This document shows positions 27,063 to 36,321 of a stretch of 64,000 nucleotides of DNA, piece after piece. The notes beneath the pieces are model-generated. The model made no database searches. It was given only the letters and a program-made list of their open reading frames with translations, and was not told where the DNA came from. The stretch's first letter is position 1; each line of letters opens with the position of its first letter. The stretch spans positions 22,024-86,023 of the forward strand of contig NZ_LMNL01000004.1 of assembly GCF_001422985.1 (NCBI RefSeq), read 5' to 3'. A program made the position numbers and the translations under genes. This DNA is from Methylobacterium sp. Leaf117. GTDB lineage: Bacteria; Pseudomonadota; Alphaproteobacteria; Rhizobiales; Beijerinckiaceae.

Positions 27063-27639
27063 GGGGCGGCCCGTCCCGGAGAAAGGGAACGGATGCGTTT
27101 CCCGTTTCGCTCCCGATCACAGGCTCGGTCCGCTCCCGCTGACTCGTATCCGGCCCGGGTTGGTCCGGCGATCGGTCCGATTCAGCGCTTGATCTGGGGG
27201 CAAGATCTGGGGGCAAGATCTCGGGGCAAGATCCGGAGTACAGCGGGGCCGGATCGCGTCGGGACGGTCTCGCTCGCGTTCGGTGCCAGACATATGGAAC
27301 GGAGCGGTTCCGATAGGGTTGTCCCGTCCGAGGGGACTACCGGATGGCGGATGCGGGCTGCGCGCACCCGACCCATCCCGCCGACATGCGAGACCGTTTC
27401 CATGACCATCCTTCCGCACGCGGCCGGCTCCAGCGTGAGCAGATTCGCGATCCCGTCCGGCCGGGTCCGGGCCGAGACGCGCATTTGGGCCGAGACGCGT
27501 ATCCGGGGCGCCACGCCGGCCTGACGGGCGCATCCGCCCCCCCCACGCTCCCGACGCCTGACCACGCGCCCGGCCGCTGATCGCGCCGAGCCCGAATCCG
27601 ACGCTCGCCCTCCCCCGATCCGACGACCGGAGACCCGCC
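27063..27639. other. Intergenic region with a 13-bp tandem repeat
   Basis: About 580 bases after the serine deaminase gene. No frame here has convincing composition. Bases 27191-27229 hold three copies of gatctgggggcaa (13 bp), followed by a partial copy. Frames on both strands look random. Confidence 0.6.
27191..27229. repeat. Three 13-bp tandem repeats
   Basis: gatctgggggcaa, gatctgggggcaa and gatctcggggcaa in tandem, non-coding; the period is not a multiple of three. Confidence 0.85.
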
Positions 27640-28161
27640 ATGCGGACCCTGACGCTTGCCCTGCTCCTCGGAGCGCTGACGCTCACCCCCTGTTTTGCCC
27701 CGTCCTTCGCACCGTCCTTCGCCCTCGCTCCATCCCCCGCCGCCGCACAGGACCTGATCGTCCCGCAACATCCCGGATCGAACGGCTTGCAATCGGAGGA
27801 GCCGGGACCGAGCGGACGCGGACTGGAGCGGCCGGGAGTGCCCGTCCCGCCGGACGCGCCCCTGCCCCGGCAGACCCCACGCCCGACCCTGCTGATCCAC
27901 GGGCATTATTGCGGCCCCGGCAACGACGGCATGGAGGTCACGCCGATCGACGCCCTGGATGCCGCCTGCCGCAAGCACGATGCCTGCACGCCCGACGGCG
28001 GCCTGCCCTCCTGCGGCTGCAACCGCGCCCTCAAGCGCGATGCCGGCCGCGTGGCCGCGAGCCCGCGCGAACCGCAGGATCTCCGCGCCCTCGCCGGCGT
28101 GGTCGCCGGAGCCAGCGACCTGATGCTCTGCACCGACGACGTCGCGGGGCTGGGCCACTGA
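27640..28161 (+). CDS. Secreted phospholipase A2-like protein
   Basis: A 173-residue protein. Residues 1-36 are a signal peptide (LTLALLLGALTLTPC, cleavage near PAAAQ), followed by a Pro-rich linker. Residues 87-130 carry the phospholipase A2 hallmark: HYCGPGN for the calcium loop and LDAACRKHDACTPDG with the catalytic His-Asp pair in C-x3-H-D-x-C form, then SCGCNRALKRD. Cysteines fit the disulfide pattern. This suggests calcium-dependent phospholipid hydrolysis outside the cytoplasm, but activity is inference. The repeat PSFAPSFALAPS in the signal region is another small duplication. No operon partner. Confidence 0.72.
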   Translation: MRTLTLALLLGALTLTPCFAPSFAPSFALAPSPAAAQDLIVPQHPGSNGLQSEEPGPSGRGLERPGVPVPPDAPLPRQTPRPTLLIHGHYCGPGNDGMEVTPIDALDAACRKHDACTPDGGLPSCGCNRALKRDAGRVAASPREPQDLRALAGVVAGASDLMLCTDDVAGLGH

Positions 28162-28711
28162 AGCGGGCGGCCGGAGGCCGGCGGCGGCCCCCGCCACCCT
28201 CTCGCGCAGCGGCTACGGCACGCACATATCTCGCGGGCTGCGCGGGTCCCCCTCCCCCTTGTGGGGAGAGGTTCAGAGTGCGGGTGGCTCCGCCGGCCTC
28301 AGTCGGCTGAGGGGCACCCAACCACCCCACCCTCCAACGCCTTCCCACGGCGCGACGGATCTCGGGCAGGCCCGAAATCCGCTGGGGAGGTGGGCCGCGT
28401 CGCGCTGCGATGTGTGAATGCCGGAGCCTTCCAGGAGAGGGAGCCCCGGTTGCGCCTCACGGCCCACCCGCAGATGACCGCCATCACGCTGTTTCTGATC
28501 GAGGGTCTTCCCGTCAGAGCTGCGTGAATCCGGTAGCTGAGGGGGGCGCGGGCTGCATCCACGATGGGTCAGCCTGGATGGGTCAGCCTGTAAGCCGTCT
28601 TGCGGGCGATGCGCCGGGGCCTCGAAGCGACCGGAGCCGTGCCCCCGGGAGGGCACAGGTCCCCGGTCGCTTCAGCTCGACCGATCCCGCGGGGTGAACC
28701 GGCGCGCGCGC
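28162..28711. other. Intergenic region holding palindromic element copy 2
   Basis: About 550 bases between the phospholipase-like gene and the lytic transglycosylase gene, which converge. Apart from the palindromic element at 28252-28428 nothing supports a gene. Confidence 0.6.
28252..28428. repeat. Intergenic palindromic repeat element, copy 2 (core inverted)
   Basis: A ~177-base element matching copy 1 (25309-25488) in both flanks: cttgtggggagaggttc on the left and cgacggat-cgggcaggcccg on the right. The core at 28282-28327 (gggtgg...ccaccc) is 46 bases long and matches copy 1 only as its reverse complement. Confidence 0.85.
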
Positions 28712-29509
28712 TCAGTTTCCGTCGATACGCTGGCCGAGCAGCGCGATGGCGCGCTGGTAGACCGAGGCGGCGTTCCAGCCCTGGATCGCGGCGAAGTTGG
28801 GCTCGCCCGGCTGGTAGCCGGCGCCGGCACGCCAGCCATGGCCCTTGAGGAAGTTCGCCGTGGAGTTCAGGGCGTTGGACGAGTTGTCGAGGCTGCCGCC
28901 GACGCCGTAGTTCAGCACGTTCTTGGGCAGGAACTGGGTGTGGCCGACCTCGCCATGGGCCGCGCCCCGGGTGCCGGCGTTGAGGACGCCGCGATCGACC
29001 AGGGTCAGGGCGGCGTAGAGCTGGTCGGTGAAGTAGGCCGAGCGGCGGCAATCGTAGGCGAGGGTCGCGACCGCCGAGAGGGTGTTCACGTTGCCCTTTA
29101 CCGCGCCGAAGCCGGTCTCCATGCCCCAGATCGCCAGGAGCGGACCGGGCGGCACGCCGTAGCGCTGCTCGATCGACGCGAACAGGGCGGCGTTCTGCGC
29201 CTTCAGGGCGCGGCCGCGCGACACGATGGTGTTGCCGCCGCGCTTGGCCAGGAACTGGTCGAGCGAGAGCTTGAAGCTCTTCTGGCCGCGATCGGCCGAG
29301 ATCGTCGCCGTCGAGTAGGACGTGCCCATCAGGGTGGCGAGGCTGGCGGCGCTGGCCCGGCCGCGCGCCTCCTCGGAGAATTCCCGCTTCCAGGCCTCGA
29401 AGCCGGCGGCGGTGTTGCCGCACTGGGCCGCGTTCGCCCCACCCGTCGCGCAGACGAGCGCCGTGAAGGCCGCCGCGATCCACGGCGTCCGATACCCACG
29501 TCCGATCAT
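28712..29509 (-). CDS. Lytic murein transglycosylase (MltB-like)
   Basis: A 265-residue periplasmic enzyme that cleaves peptidoglycan glycan strands. Signal peptide at residues 1-26 (TPWIAAAFTALVCATGGANA). Catalytic Glu in LLAIWGMETGFGAVKGN, then AHGEVGHTQFLPKNVLNYG, which is diagnostic of the MltB/SLT_2 family. ATG at 29507-29509 has gggag nine bases upstream. No peptidoglycan-binding domain, unlike the paralogue at 30442-31728. Confidence 0.9.
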   Translation of the reverse strand: MIGRGYRTPWIAAAFTALVCATGGANAAQCGNTAAGFEAWKREFSEEARGRASAASLATLMGTSYSTATISADRGQKSFKLSLDQFLAKRGGNTIVSRGRALKAQNAALFASIEQRYGVPPGPLLAIWGMETGFGAVKGNVNTLSAVATLAYDCRRSAYFTDQLYAALTLVDRGVLNAGTRGAAHGEVGHTQFLPKNVLNYGVGGSLDNSSNALNSTANFLKGHGWRAGAGYQPGEPNFAAIQGWNAASVYQRAIALLGQRIDGN

Positions 29510-29784
29510 GTCAAAACTCCCTGGCCCTGCGCCTCCGGATGCCGGACTCGCAGGCACGATGACTTCCCCTTGCGCGGAGCAAGGCGACAAACCGGTCGGG
29601 AAGTCGAGACACATTGCGGCAATTTTGCCTGCGATCCGGACCGGCGGCATCACTTCGCCGCGCTTGGTTACGTGACGGTGTCCGGCGATGCGATCCGGCA
29701 TTCGGCCGGTTTCCCCCGCGGGACGGCCCACCCCCTGCAGTTTCGACCAAGACAAACCGTCTCCTGTCCTGGGCCGCAACGATC

Positions 29785-29922
29785 ATGTCCCATTCCAATA
29801 CAGGCCGTTCCACATCGGGCCGGCGCCCGTCCCTGGCCGTGGTCCTGATCGCCTGCGTCACCGCCGCGCTGCTGTGGGTGCCGATCCTTGCGCTCAGCCC
29901 GGCGCCGATCTGGTTCTGGTGA
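29785..29922 (+). CDS. Small membrane protein (45 residues)
   Basis: Begins MSHSNTGRSTSGRRPSLAVV, with one hydrophobic span (LAVVLIACVTAALLWVPILAL) and a short periplasmic end SPAPIWFW. The positive N-terminus and single helix fit a small inner-membrane protein. It lies divergent from the lytic transglycosylase. No family recognised. Confidence 0.55.
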   Translation: MSHSNTGRSTSGRRPSLAVVLIACVTAALLWVPILALSPAPIWFW

Positions 29923-29946
29923 GCCTCAGGTCTTCTCCAGAGCGGC

Positions 29947-30177
29947 TCACGGCTCCTCGTCGCCGTAGCGCCGATAGGCGCCCGTCAGGTAGCCCGCCTG
30001 CAGCGCGGTGAGATGGGCGAACAGCACGAGGGCGCCGACGACGCCGACCTCGCCCCGTGCCAGCCAGACCAGCCCCGACAGGGCGAGCACCACCGCCGAG
30101 ATCCCGAAGATCAGGCGGATGCTGCCAGCGAGGCCGACCGCCAGGCCGCCGAAGAACAGGATCAGGGCGACCAGCAT
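29947..30177 (-). CDS. Small integral membrane protein (76 residues)
   Basis: Three hydrophobic segments (LVALILFFGGLAVGLAGSIR, IFGISAVVLALSGLVWLA, VGVVGALVLFAHLTALQAGY) with a short polar C-terminus (RRYGDEEP). No recognised family and no charged catalytic residues inside the helices. Converges with the small membrane protein at 29785-29922. Confidence 0.6.
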   Translation of the reverse strand: MLVALILFFGGLAVGLAGSIRLIFGISAVVLALSGLVWLARGEVGVVGALVLFAHLTALQAGYLTGAYRRYGDEEP

Positions 30178-30441
30178 CGGCGACTCCTGGCGCGGCGGGT
30201 CGGATCGCGGTCAAGCATCCTTCGGCATTCGGGTACCCTTCACCAATCCGAACCATCGCGGCGATCCCGGACCAATCCGTCGCCGGGCGGTGATCCGCGC
30301 GTCACCGATCGTCCGACCCTAGCGCCCCAAATCGAAACGGCCGGTTGATGGCGCCGGTCAATCTCTCCCGGTTCCGGTCTTCCGCCCCCGGGCCCGCGCC
30401 GCTACCCTGGCGGCCCACTCCGGCATCGAAGGAACCCCTGC

Positions 30442-31728
30442 ATGCGGTGTCGCCGGCAACGCTCCGGACCTGCGTCTCGGCCGACCCCCGGGCCGGGCCT
30501 CTCGCTGGTCCTCTCGCTGGTCCTGGCGACGCGTGCCGCGTCGGGCGAGGCCGGGGCGCCGGATGCGGGGCAAACCCCTGTGACCGTGACGCGACCTCCG
30601 GCGTATACCGCCTGCACGGATGCGATCGCGGCCGAGGCCGAAACGCGCGGCGTCCCCCCGGCCGTGGCGGCCCGACTGCGCACCCTCGCTCCCGACCCCG
30701 CGGTGGCGGCCGCCACCGGAAACCAGTCGGAATTCGTCACGCCGATCTGGTCCTACCTCGATGCCGCCGTCACCGAGGCGCACATCGCCGAGGGCCAGCG
30801 CAAGCTGGCAGACTGGGCCGCCACCTTCGCGGCCATCGAGGCCCGCTACGGGGTCGACCGCTTCACCCTCGCGGCGTTCTGGGGGGTGGAATCGACCTAC
30901 GGCCGCGTCCTCGACAACCCCGGCATCGTCCGTCCGGTCCTGCGCTCCCTGGCGACGCTGGCCTGTGCCGAGACGCCGCGCGCGCCCTATTGGCGCTCGG
31001 AACTGATCGCGGCCTTGCAGATCCAGGCGCAGGATCATCCTCCGCCCGAGCCGCTCACCGGGTCCTGGGCCGGCGCCATGGGCCACACGCAGTTCATGCC
31101 GACGGTGTATCAAGCTTACGCGGTGGATTTCGACGGTGACGGCCGGCGCGACATCTGGACCTCGGTCCCGGATGCCCTCGCCTCGACGGCCAATTACCTC
31201 AAGGCCATGGGCTGGCGCTCCGGAGAACGCTGGGGCAGCGAGGCGCGCCTACCGGACACCTTCGACTATGCTCTCGCGGACGAGACCACCGAACGCAGCC
31301 TCGCGGCGTGGCGCCGGCTCGGGGTCGACCCGGTCCAGCCCCTCCCGGACGACACCGTGCCGGCAACCCTGATCCTGCCCGCCGGTGCGCGCGGCCCGGC
31401 TTTCCTGCTCCAGCCCAACTTCCGGATCATCCTGCGCTACAACACGGCGCTGGCGTATGGCATCACCGTCGCCCATCTGGCGGACCGCCTGCGCGGCGCT
31501 CCCGGCTTCACCCGGGACTGGCCCCGCGGCGATTCGATGCCGACCCCCTCCGACGTGCAGGCGCTTCAGGCCCGCCTGGCGGAGCGGGGCTTCCCCGCCG
31601 GAACCCCCGACGGCAAGATCGGCCCGCGAACCCGCGCGGCGGTCCGGGCCTTTCAGGCCGCGCACGGCCTGACGCCCGACGGCTACGCCGACGCCCCCTT
31701 GCGCGAGCGAATCCTGGCCCTTCCCTGA
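30442..31728 (+). CDS. Lytic murein transglycosylase with peptidoglycan-binding domain
   Basis: A 428-residue exported enzyme. Residues 1-35 look like a signal sequence, partly made by two 12-bp repeats at 30499-30522 (LSLVLSLVLA). The catalytic SLT_2 domain has the active Glu in LAAFWGVESTYGRVLDNPG and GSWAGAMGHTQFMPTVYQAY. Residues 365-428 are a peptidoglycan-binding domain (DVQALQARLAERGFPAGTPD, then RAAVRAFQAAHGL). Stands alone; second MltB-type enzyme of the window. Confidence 0.92.
   Translation: MRCRRQRSGPASRPTPGPGLSLVLSLVLATRAASGEAGAPDAGQTPVTVTRPPAYTACTDAIAAEAETRGVPPAVAARLRTLAPDPAVAAATGNQSEFVTPIWSYLDAAVTEAHIAEGQRKLADWAATFAAIEARYGVDRFTLAAFWGVESTYGRVLDNPGIVRPVLRSLATLACAETPRAPYWRSELIAALQIQAQDHPPPEPLTGSWAGAMGHTQFMPTVYQAYAVDFDGDGRRDIWTSVPDALASTANYLKAMGWRSGERWGSEARLPDTFDYALADETTERSLAAWRRLGVDPVQPLPDDTVPATLILPAGARGPAFLLQPNFRIILRYNTALAYGITVAHLADRLRGAPGFTRDWPRGDSMPTPSDVQALQARLAERGFPAGTPDGKIGPRTRAAVRAFQAAHGLTPDGYADAPLRERILALP
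30499..30522. repeat. Two 12-bp tandem repeats in a signal peptide
   Basis: Two exact copies of ctctcgctggtc, in frame, lengthen the hydrophobic core of the transglycosylase signal peptide. Confidence 0.75.
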
Positions 31729-31832
31729 CACACTGGCCGATTTAGCGGTGGTCGCGCCGCAGGGGTCGCGATAGAGCAGCGCCCGGCGTCCAGGTTCCGG
31801 GATGCGGCGCGAGGCCGGGAGGGCGAGCGGGA

Positions 31833-32657
31833 ATGAGTCGAGCCACCGTCGCGCCTGGCACCCCCCGACAGACCGTTGTGACCTACTGGGAAGGGCCGGT
31901 GACCTGGCTCGAACGGCTCAGCGCGGCTTCGATCGTCGCGGCCGGGCACCCGCTGCACATCTACTCGCACGACGTGGCGGGCCTGCGGCGGCAGGGGCTT
32001 CCCGGCACGGTGATCGATGCCCGCGAGGGGATCGGCCCGAACGTCATGGCGGACCTCTACCGCCGCCGCGGCGTCCTCGCCTTCTACGCCGATTACCTGC
32101 GCCTCAGCCTGATCCGCGATGGCAAGGGTGTCTGGTCGGACCTCGACTGCGTGTTCCAGCGTCCCCTCGACCCGTCCAGCGGCGAGGCCGGCTACCTGTT
32201 CGGGTGGCTCAACCGGAGCCGCCTCAACAACGCGATCCTGTCGGCGCCGCCCAACTCGGAGCTCGTCGCCCGCTACTGGGACGCCATTTCCACGGTGCCG
32301 ATCCGGGCCCCGTGGGCGACCGGCCATATCCGGGTCAAGCGCAGCCTCGAACTCCTGATCGGCAAGCGCATCCCGGTCCATCCGGAGCGCCTGGCGATCG
32401 GTCCGCGCGCCCTCACCTACTTCGTGCGCCAGCTCGGCCTCGAGGGCCATGCCCAGCCGCGCGCGGTCTTCTATCCCCTCGGCGACGACGACGCCCATCT
32501 CCTCGCCGAGGCGGACGACCGGGCGGCGCGCGCGCGGATCCTGCCCGAGACCGTGGCGGTGCATGCATGGCGCGGCAAGCTGTGGTCGATCGGCCGGGAT
32601 GCCCCGCCGCCCGCCGCCTCATGGCTCGGGCAGCGGTGCCGGGACCTCGGGCTCTGA
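31833..32657 (+). CDS. Glycosyltransferase with DXD motif (GT32-like)
   Basis: A 274-residue protein resembling sugar-nucleotide-dependent glycosyltransferases of the Gly_transf_sug/capsular type: TYWEGPVTWLERLSAASIVA, RRGVLAFYADYLRLSLIRDG, and the metal-binding DLD in GVWSDLDCVFQRPL. HAWRGKLWS near the C-terminus fits the family's terminal His-Trp. No signal peptide or membrane span, so cytoplasmic. It is followed after about 65 bases by a second glycosyltransferase, probably co-transcribed. Acceptor unknown. Confidence 0.8.
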   Translation: MSRATVAPGTPRQTVVTYWEGPVTWLERLSAASIVAAGHPLHIYSHDVAGLRRQGLPGTVIDAREGIGPNVMADLYRRRGVLAFYADYLRLSLIRDGKGVWSDLDCVFQRPLDPSSGEAGYLFGWLNRSRLNNAILSAPPNSELVARYWDAISTVPIRAPWATGHIRVKRSLELLIGKRIPVHPERLAIGPRALTYFVRQLGLEGHAQPRAVFYPLGDDDAHLLAEADDRAARARILPETVAVHAWRGKLWSIGRDAPPPAASWLGQRCRDLGL

Positions 32658-32722
32658 TCCGTCCGGGAGTTTCCCCTCAACCGCCTCGAAACCGGTCCGG
32701 AACCCGTCCCCTGGAGATGTCG

Positions 32723-33757
32723 ATGCGCCGGATCCTGTTCATCTGCGCGACGCCGGTCGCCTTCGGGCTCGACACCCCCGCGGAGGTCGGTCTCGGCGGC
32801 ATCGAGAGTACGAATATCGCCCTCGCCGAGGCGCTCGCCCGGCGCGGGTGGGCCGTGACCCTGGCTACGCGCCGGATCGGGACGGTGGTGCGCGACGGCA
32901 TCCGCAACATCCCCCTGGAGGCGGCAGCGGACTGTGCGGCGGATGCGATCGTCACCAGCAACGATCCGCGTCCCCTCCGGGACTTCCCCGGGCGGCGGGG
33001 CATCGTCTGGGTTCACAATCCCCTGAACGTCGAGAAATCCATCCGCAAGGGATACCTCCGGCCCTTCCTGTCCCTGCGGCCGGAGGCGGTCTTCGTCGGC
33101 AGCCTGGCAGCCCGGACGATGTCGCCGCTCTACCCGTTCCGGCGTCGCCACGTCATCCCGCACGGGGTCTCCCCGGTCTTCCGCACGCCCGAGCCGACCC
33201 GCGGGCACAGCCGCGATTTCGTCTACGCCTCGCAGCCCCAACGCGGCCTCGACCGGATGCTCCGGCTCTGGCGCAACGCCGCGCCCCTGGTCGCCTCGGG
33301 CGCGACGTTGCATGTTTTTGGATCGGAAGGGCTTTTCGGGTCGGAACAGCCCGATTCACCTGAGGAAAGTGGTCCGGTCGTGTTCCACCCGCGGGTCGGA
33401 GCCGCCGCCCTGGCCGCGTTCTATGCCGGGGCGCGGGCCATGGTCTGTCCCGGCTCCCCCGACGAAACCTTCTGCCTCGCCGCCGCCGAAGCGCAGGCCA
33501 TGGGGCTGCCCGTGGTGACCGCCGGCATCGGAGCGCTGGCCGAGCGGGTGCAGCACGGGGTGAACGGGTGGATCGCGGCGAGCGATGCGGACTTCGCCGA
33601 CGCCGTCGTCGCTCTCGCGGTCAACGACGACCTGTGGTCGGAGCTCAGTGCCGGCGCCCTCCTGCAGCGGCACGCTTTGACCTGGGAGCGGGCCGCGATC
33701 CTGTGGGAAGCCGTCCTGCGAGACCCACCCGGAATGCCGCCCGCTCGGGGCGCCTGA
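32723..33757 (+). CDS. Glycosyltransferase family 4-type protein
   Basis: About 344 residues with a GT-B fold. The N-terminal loop GLGGIESTNIALAEALARRG resembles the donor-side Gly loop, and the C-terminal domain has FYAGARAMVCPGSPDETFCL and EAQAMGLPVVTAGIGALAE, the E-x7-E type nucleotide-sugar site of group 1 transferases. ATG at 32723 is preferred over ATG 32717 because ggag is six bases upstream of it. A pair with the preceding transferase; target glycan unknown. Confidence 0.83.
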   Translation: MRRILFICATPVAFGLDTPAEVGLGGIESTNIALAEALARRGWAVTLATRRIGTVVRDGIRNIPLEAAADCAADAIVTSNDPRPLRDFPGRRGIVWVHNPLNVEKSIRKGYLRPFLSLRPEAVFVGSLAARTMSPLYPFRRRHVIPHGVSPVFRTPEPTRGHSRDFVYASQPQRGLDRMLRLWRNAAPLVASGATLHVFGSEGLFGSEQPDSPEESGPVVFHPRVGAAALAAFYAGARAMVCPGSPDETFCLAAAEAQAMGLPVVTAGIGALAERVQHGVNGWIAASDADFADAVVALAVNDDLWSELSAGALLQRHALTWERAAILWEAVLRDPPGMPPARGA

Positions 33758-33892
33758 TCACCCCGGTATCCAGGCCTACGGACACCCGTGACAGAATTCG
33801 GTCCGCCACAAGCCGCGGCCGCGCCGCCACTGGACGCCGCTCGGACGGCGGCGAATACTGTGTTCAAGAAGAGATCACATCGGGAGGATGGC

Positions 33893-35005
33893 ATGAGGCT
33901 TCGGCTTGGTCTGGCCGCGCTGGCATTCGCGTGGGCGGGGAGCGCGCTCGCGGACCCGCTAACCTTCCAGGTCGATCCGGCCTGGCCGAAACCGCTGCCC
34001 AACAACTGGATCATGGGGCAGGCTTCGGGCGTGGCCGTCGATGCACAGGACAACGTCTGGGTAGTTCAGCGCCCGCGCAGCCTCACCGACGACGAGAAGG
34101 CCGCGAGCCTCAATCCGCCCCGCACCAAGTGCTGCCATCCCGCGCCCCCGGTGCTGGTGTTCGATCAGGCCGGCACCCTGATCCGCAGCTGGGGCGGCCC
34201 CGGCGAAGGCTACGACTGGCCCCAGAACGAGCACGGCATCCACATCGACCACAAGGGCTTCGTCTGGCTCGCCGGCAATGGCGACACCGACGGGCAGATC
34301 CTGAAGTTCGCGCCCGATGGGACGTTCGTGCTGCAGATCGGCAAGCAGGGGCCGCAGACCAACAGCCTCGACACCAGCCGCCTCGGCAAGCCCGCGGCGA
34401 TGCAGGTCGACCCTGAGACCAACGAACTCTTCGTCGCCGACGGCTACTTCAACCACCGGGTCATCGTGTTCGATGCCGAGACCGGCGCGTTCAAGCGGAT
34501 GTGGGGCGCCTACGGGAAGCCGCCCACCGACGAGACTCTCCCGGCCTACGACCCGACCGCCGCGCCCACGCAGCAGTTCCGCAACCCCGTCCACTGCGTC
34601 CAGATCGCCCGGGACGGGCTGGTCTACGTCTGCGACCGCACCAACGACCGGGTCCAGGTCTTCCGCCGCGACGGCAGCTTCGTGAAGGAGTTCTTCGTCG
34701 AGAAGAGCACCCGCGCCAACGGCTCGGTCTGGGAGCTGGCGCTCTGGCCCGATGCCGAGCAGAGCTACCTCCTCAACGCGGACGGGGCCAACAACGAGGT
34801 CCGGACGCTCAGCCGCGACACCGGCGAGGTGCTCGGCGCCTTCGGCCGCAACGGCCGCATGGCGGGCGATTTCCACTGGGTCCACAACCTCGCGGTCGAC
34901 AGCCGCGGCAACGTCTTCACCACGGAGGTGGACACCGGTAAGCGCGCCCAGAAATTCCTGTTCCGGGGCGATCTGATCCTGCGCAAGCGGGCCGCGCTGC
35001 CCTGA
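33893..35005 (+). CDS. Secreted NHL-repeat beta-propeller protein
   Basis: A 370-residue protein with a signal peptide (residues 1-22, LAALAFAWAGSALA) followed by repeated NHL-like blades: GVAVDAQDNVWVVQRPRS, GIHIDHKGFVWLAGNGDTDG, LFVADGYFNHRVIVFDAETG, LVYVCDRTNDRVQVFRRDGS, and NLAVDSRGNVFTTEVDTGKR. A CCHP motif (KCCHPAPPVLVF) stands between blades. The ribosome site gggagga lies four bases before the ATG. Related proteins are annotated as 6-bladed propellers or peptidyl-alpha-hydroxyglycine lyase-like; function here unknown. Confidence 0.85.
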   Translation: MRLRLGLAALAFAWAGSALADPLTFQVDPAWPKPLPNNWIMGQASGVAVDAQDNVWVVQRPRSLTDDEKAASLNPPRTKCCHPAPPVLVFDQAGTLIRSWGGPGEGYDWPQNEHGIHIDHKGFVWLAGNGDTDGQILKFAPDGTFVLQIGKQGPQTNSLDTSRLGKPAAMQVDPETNELFVADGYFNHRVIVFDAETGAFKRMWGAYGKPPTDETLPAYDPTAAPTQQFRNPVHCVQIARDGLVYVCDRTNDRVQVFRRDGSFVKEFFVEKSTRANGSVWELALWPDAEQSYLLNADGANNEVRTLSRDTGEVLGAFGRNGRMAGDFHWVHNLAVDSRGNVFTTEVDTGKRAQKFLFRGDLILRKRAALP

Positions 35006-35028
35006 CGCTCACGGCGCCCGCCCGGCCC

Positions 35029-35053
35029 GCCTCTTCCCCAAGGGGCAAGAGGC
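35029..35053. terminator. Bidirectional terminator hairpin
   Basis: gcctcttccccaaggggcaagaggc folds into a stem (GCCTCTT with AAGAGGC, CCCC with GGGG, one bulged base) between the convergent NHL gene and ilvE. No long T run follows. Confidence 0.6.
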
Positions 35054-35090
35054 CTCGGCGTGGCGCCGAGACCCGTTTCCCGTCCGTGGC

Positions 35091-36188
35091 TCAGTAGACC
35101 CGCGTGACCCAGCCATGGGGATCGGGAGCGTTGCCGCGCTGGATGTCGACCAGGGCCGAGCGCAGGCGCTTCGTCACCGGACCGGCGACGTTGTCCGAGA
35201 CGGAGAATTCGCCGTCCGGGCTGCGCACGGTACCGATCGGCGTGATCACTGCGGCGGTGCCGCAGGCGAAAACCTCGCGCAGGCGGCCGCTGGCAGCATC
35301 GGCCTTCCAGTCGTCGATGGAATAGGGCCGCTCGGCGACCGCGATGCCGTCGGCCTTTGCCAGCGTCAGGATCGAGTCGCGGGTGATGCCCGACAGGATG
35401 GTGTCGCTCAGCGGCGGGGTCACCATCGAGCCGTCGTCGAAGACGAAGAAGATGTTCATGCCTCCGAGCTCCTCGACCCAGCGGCGCTCGACCGCGTCGA
35501 GGAACACCACCTGGGCGCAGCCGTGCTCCACCGCCGCAGCCTGGGCGCGCAGGCTGGCGGCGTAGTTGCCGCCGCACTTGGCGGCACCCGTCCCGCCGGG
35601 GGCCGCGCGGGTCTGGTCCTGCGAGACCCACACCGTCACAGTTTCGGATCCGCCCTTGAAGTAGGCGCCCACCGCCGAGGCGATGACGAGGTAGAGGTAT
35701 TCCGAGGACGGCTTGACGCCGAGGAAGACCTCGCTGGCAATCATGAAGGGGCGGAGGTAGAGGCTGCCGCCCTCGCTCGACGGGATCCAGTCGCGGTCGG
35801 CGCTGACGAGCTGCTTGACCGACTCGACGAAGACCAAATCGGGCAGCGCCGGCATCGCCAGGCGCTCGGCCGAGCGGCGGAAGCGCAGGGCATTGGCCTC
35901 CGGTCGGAACAAGGCCGCGCCGCCATCCGCCGTACGATAGGCCTTCAGGCCCTCGAAGATCTCCTGGGCGTAGTGCAGCACCGCCGCCGCAGGATCGAGT
36001 TGGATCGGGGCACGCGCCTCCACCCGTGCGTCGTGCCAGCCGCGTCCCTCGACGTAGCGGATCGTCACCATGTGGTCGGTGAACACCCGCCCGAAGCCGG
36101 GATCGACCAGAAGCTCGGCCCGGCGTTCCGGCGAGACGGGCGAGGCATGCGGCTGGGTGGCGAAGGGAAGATCGTCGGGGGCGGTCAT
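35091..36188 (-). CDS. ilvE: Branched-chain amino acid aminotransferase
   Basis: A 365-residue class IV PLP-dependent aminotransferase that catalyses the last step of Leu, Ile and Val synthesis. The class II (eukaryote-like) BCAT signatures are present: FGRVFTDHMVTIRYVEGRGW, YAQEIFEGLKAYRTADGGAA, and GGTGAAKCGGNYAASLRAQ with the PLP-binding Lys. C-terminal EVFACGTAAVITPIG is also typical. Cytoplasmic. Stands alone, divergent from the MarR gene. Confidence 0.95.
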   Translation of the reverse strand: MTAPDDLPFATQPHASPVSPERRAELLVDPGFGRVFTDHMVTIRYVEGRGWHDARVEARAPIQLDPAAAVLHYAQEIFEGLKAYRTADGGAALFRPEANALRFRRSAERLAMPALPDLVFVESVKQLVSADRDWIPSSEGGSLYLRPFMIASEVFLGVKPSSEYLYLVIASAVGAYFKGGSETVTVWVSQDQTRAAPGGTGAAKCGGNYAASLRAQAAAVEHGCAQVVFLDAVERRWVEELGGMNIFFVFDDGSMVTPPLSDTILSGITRDSILTLAKADGIAVAERPYSIDDWKADAASGRLREVFACGTAAVITPIGTVRSPDGEFSVSDNVAGPVTKRLRSALVDIQRGNAPDPHGWVTRVY

Positions 36189-36270
36189 CGTCAGTCCTTA
36201 CTTACGTCTCGTCGGATCAATCAAGAGCCGGTGCGGCGCCGGCCACGGCGGGGGCCGCCGGGGGCGTCCG

Positions 36271-36321
36271 GACGGCGGCATCATCCGGACGGCGGCAGCA
36301 TCCGGGCGACGGCAGCATCCG
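36271..36321. repeat. Three 17-bp tandem repeats
   Basis: gacggcggcatcatccg and two near copies lie in the divergent ilvE-MarR intergenic region. The period is not a multiple of three, in keeping with a non-coding site. Confidence 0.75.

Noticed and set aside
25309..28428. Reading frames inside the palindromic elements
   Set aside because: Both copies give similar short peptides only because the DNA is repeated; no ribosome site or domain.
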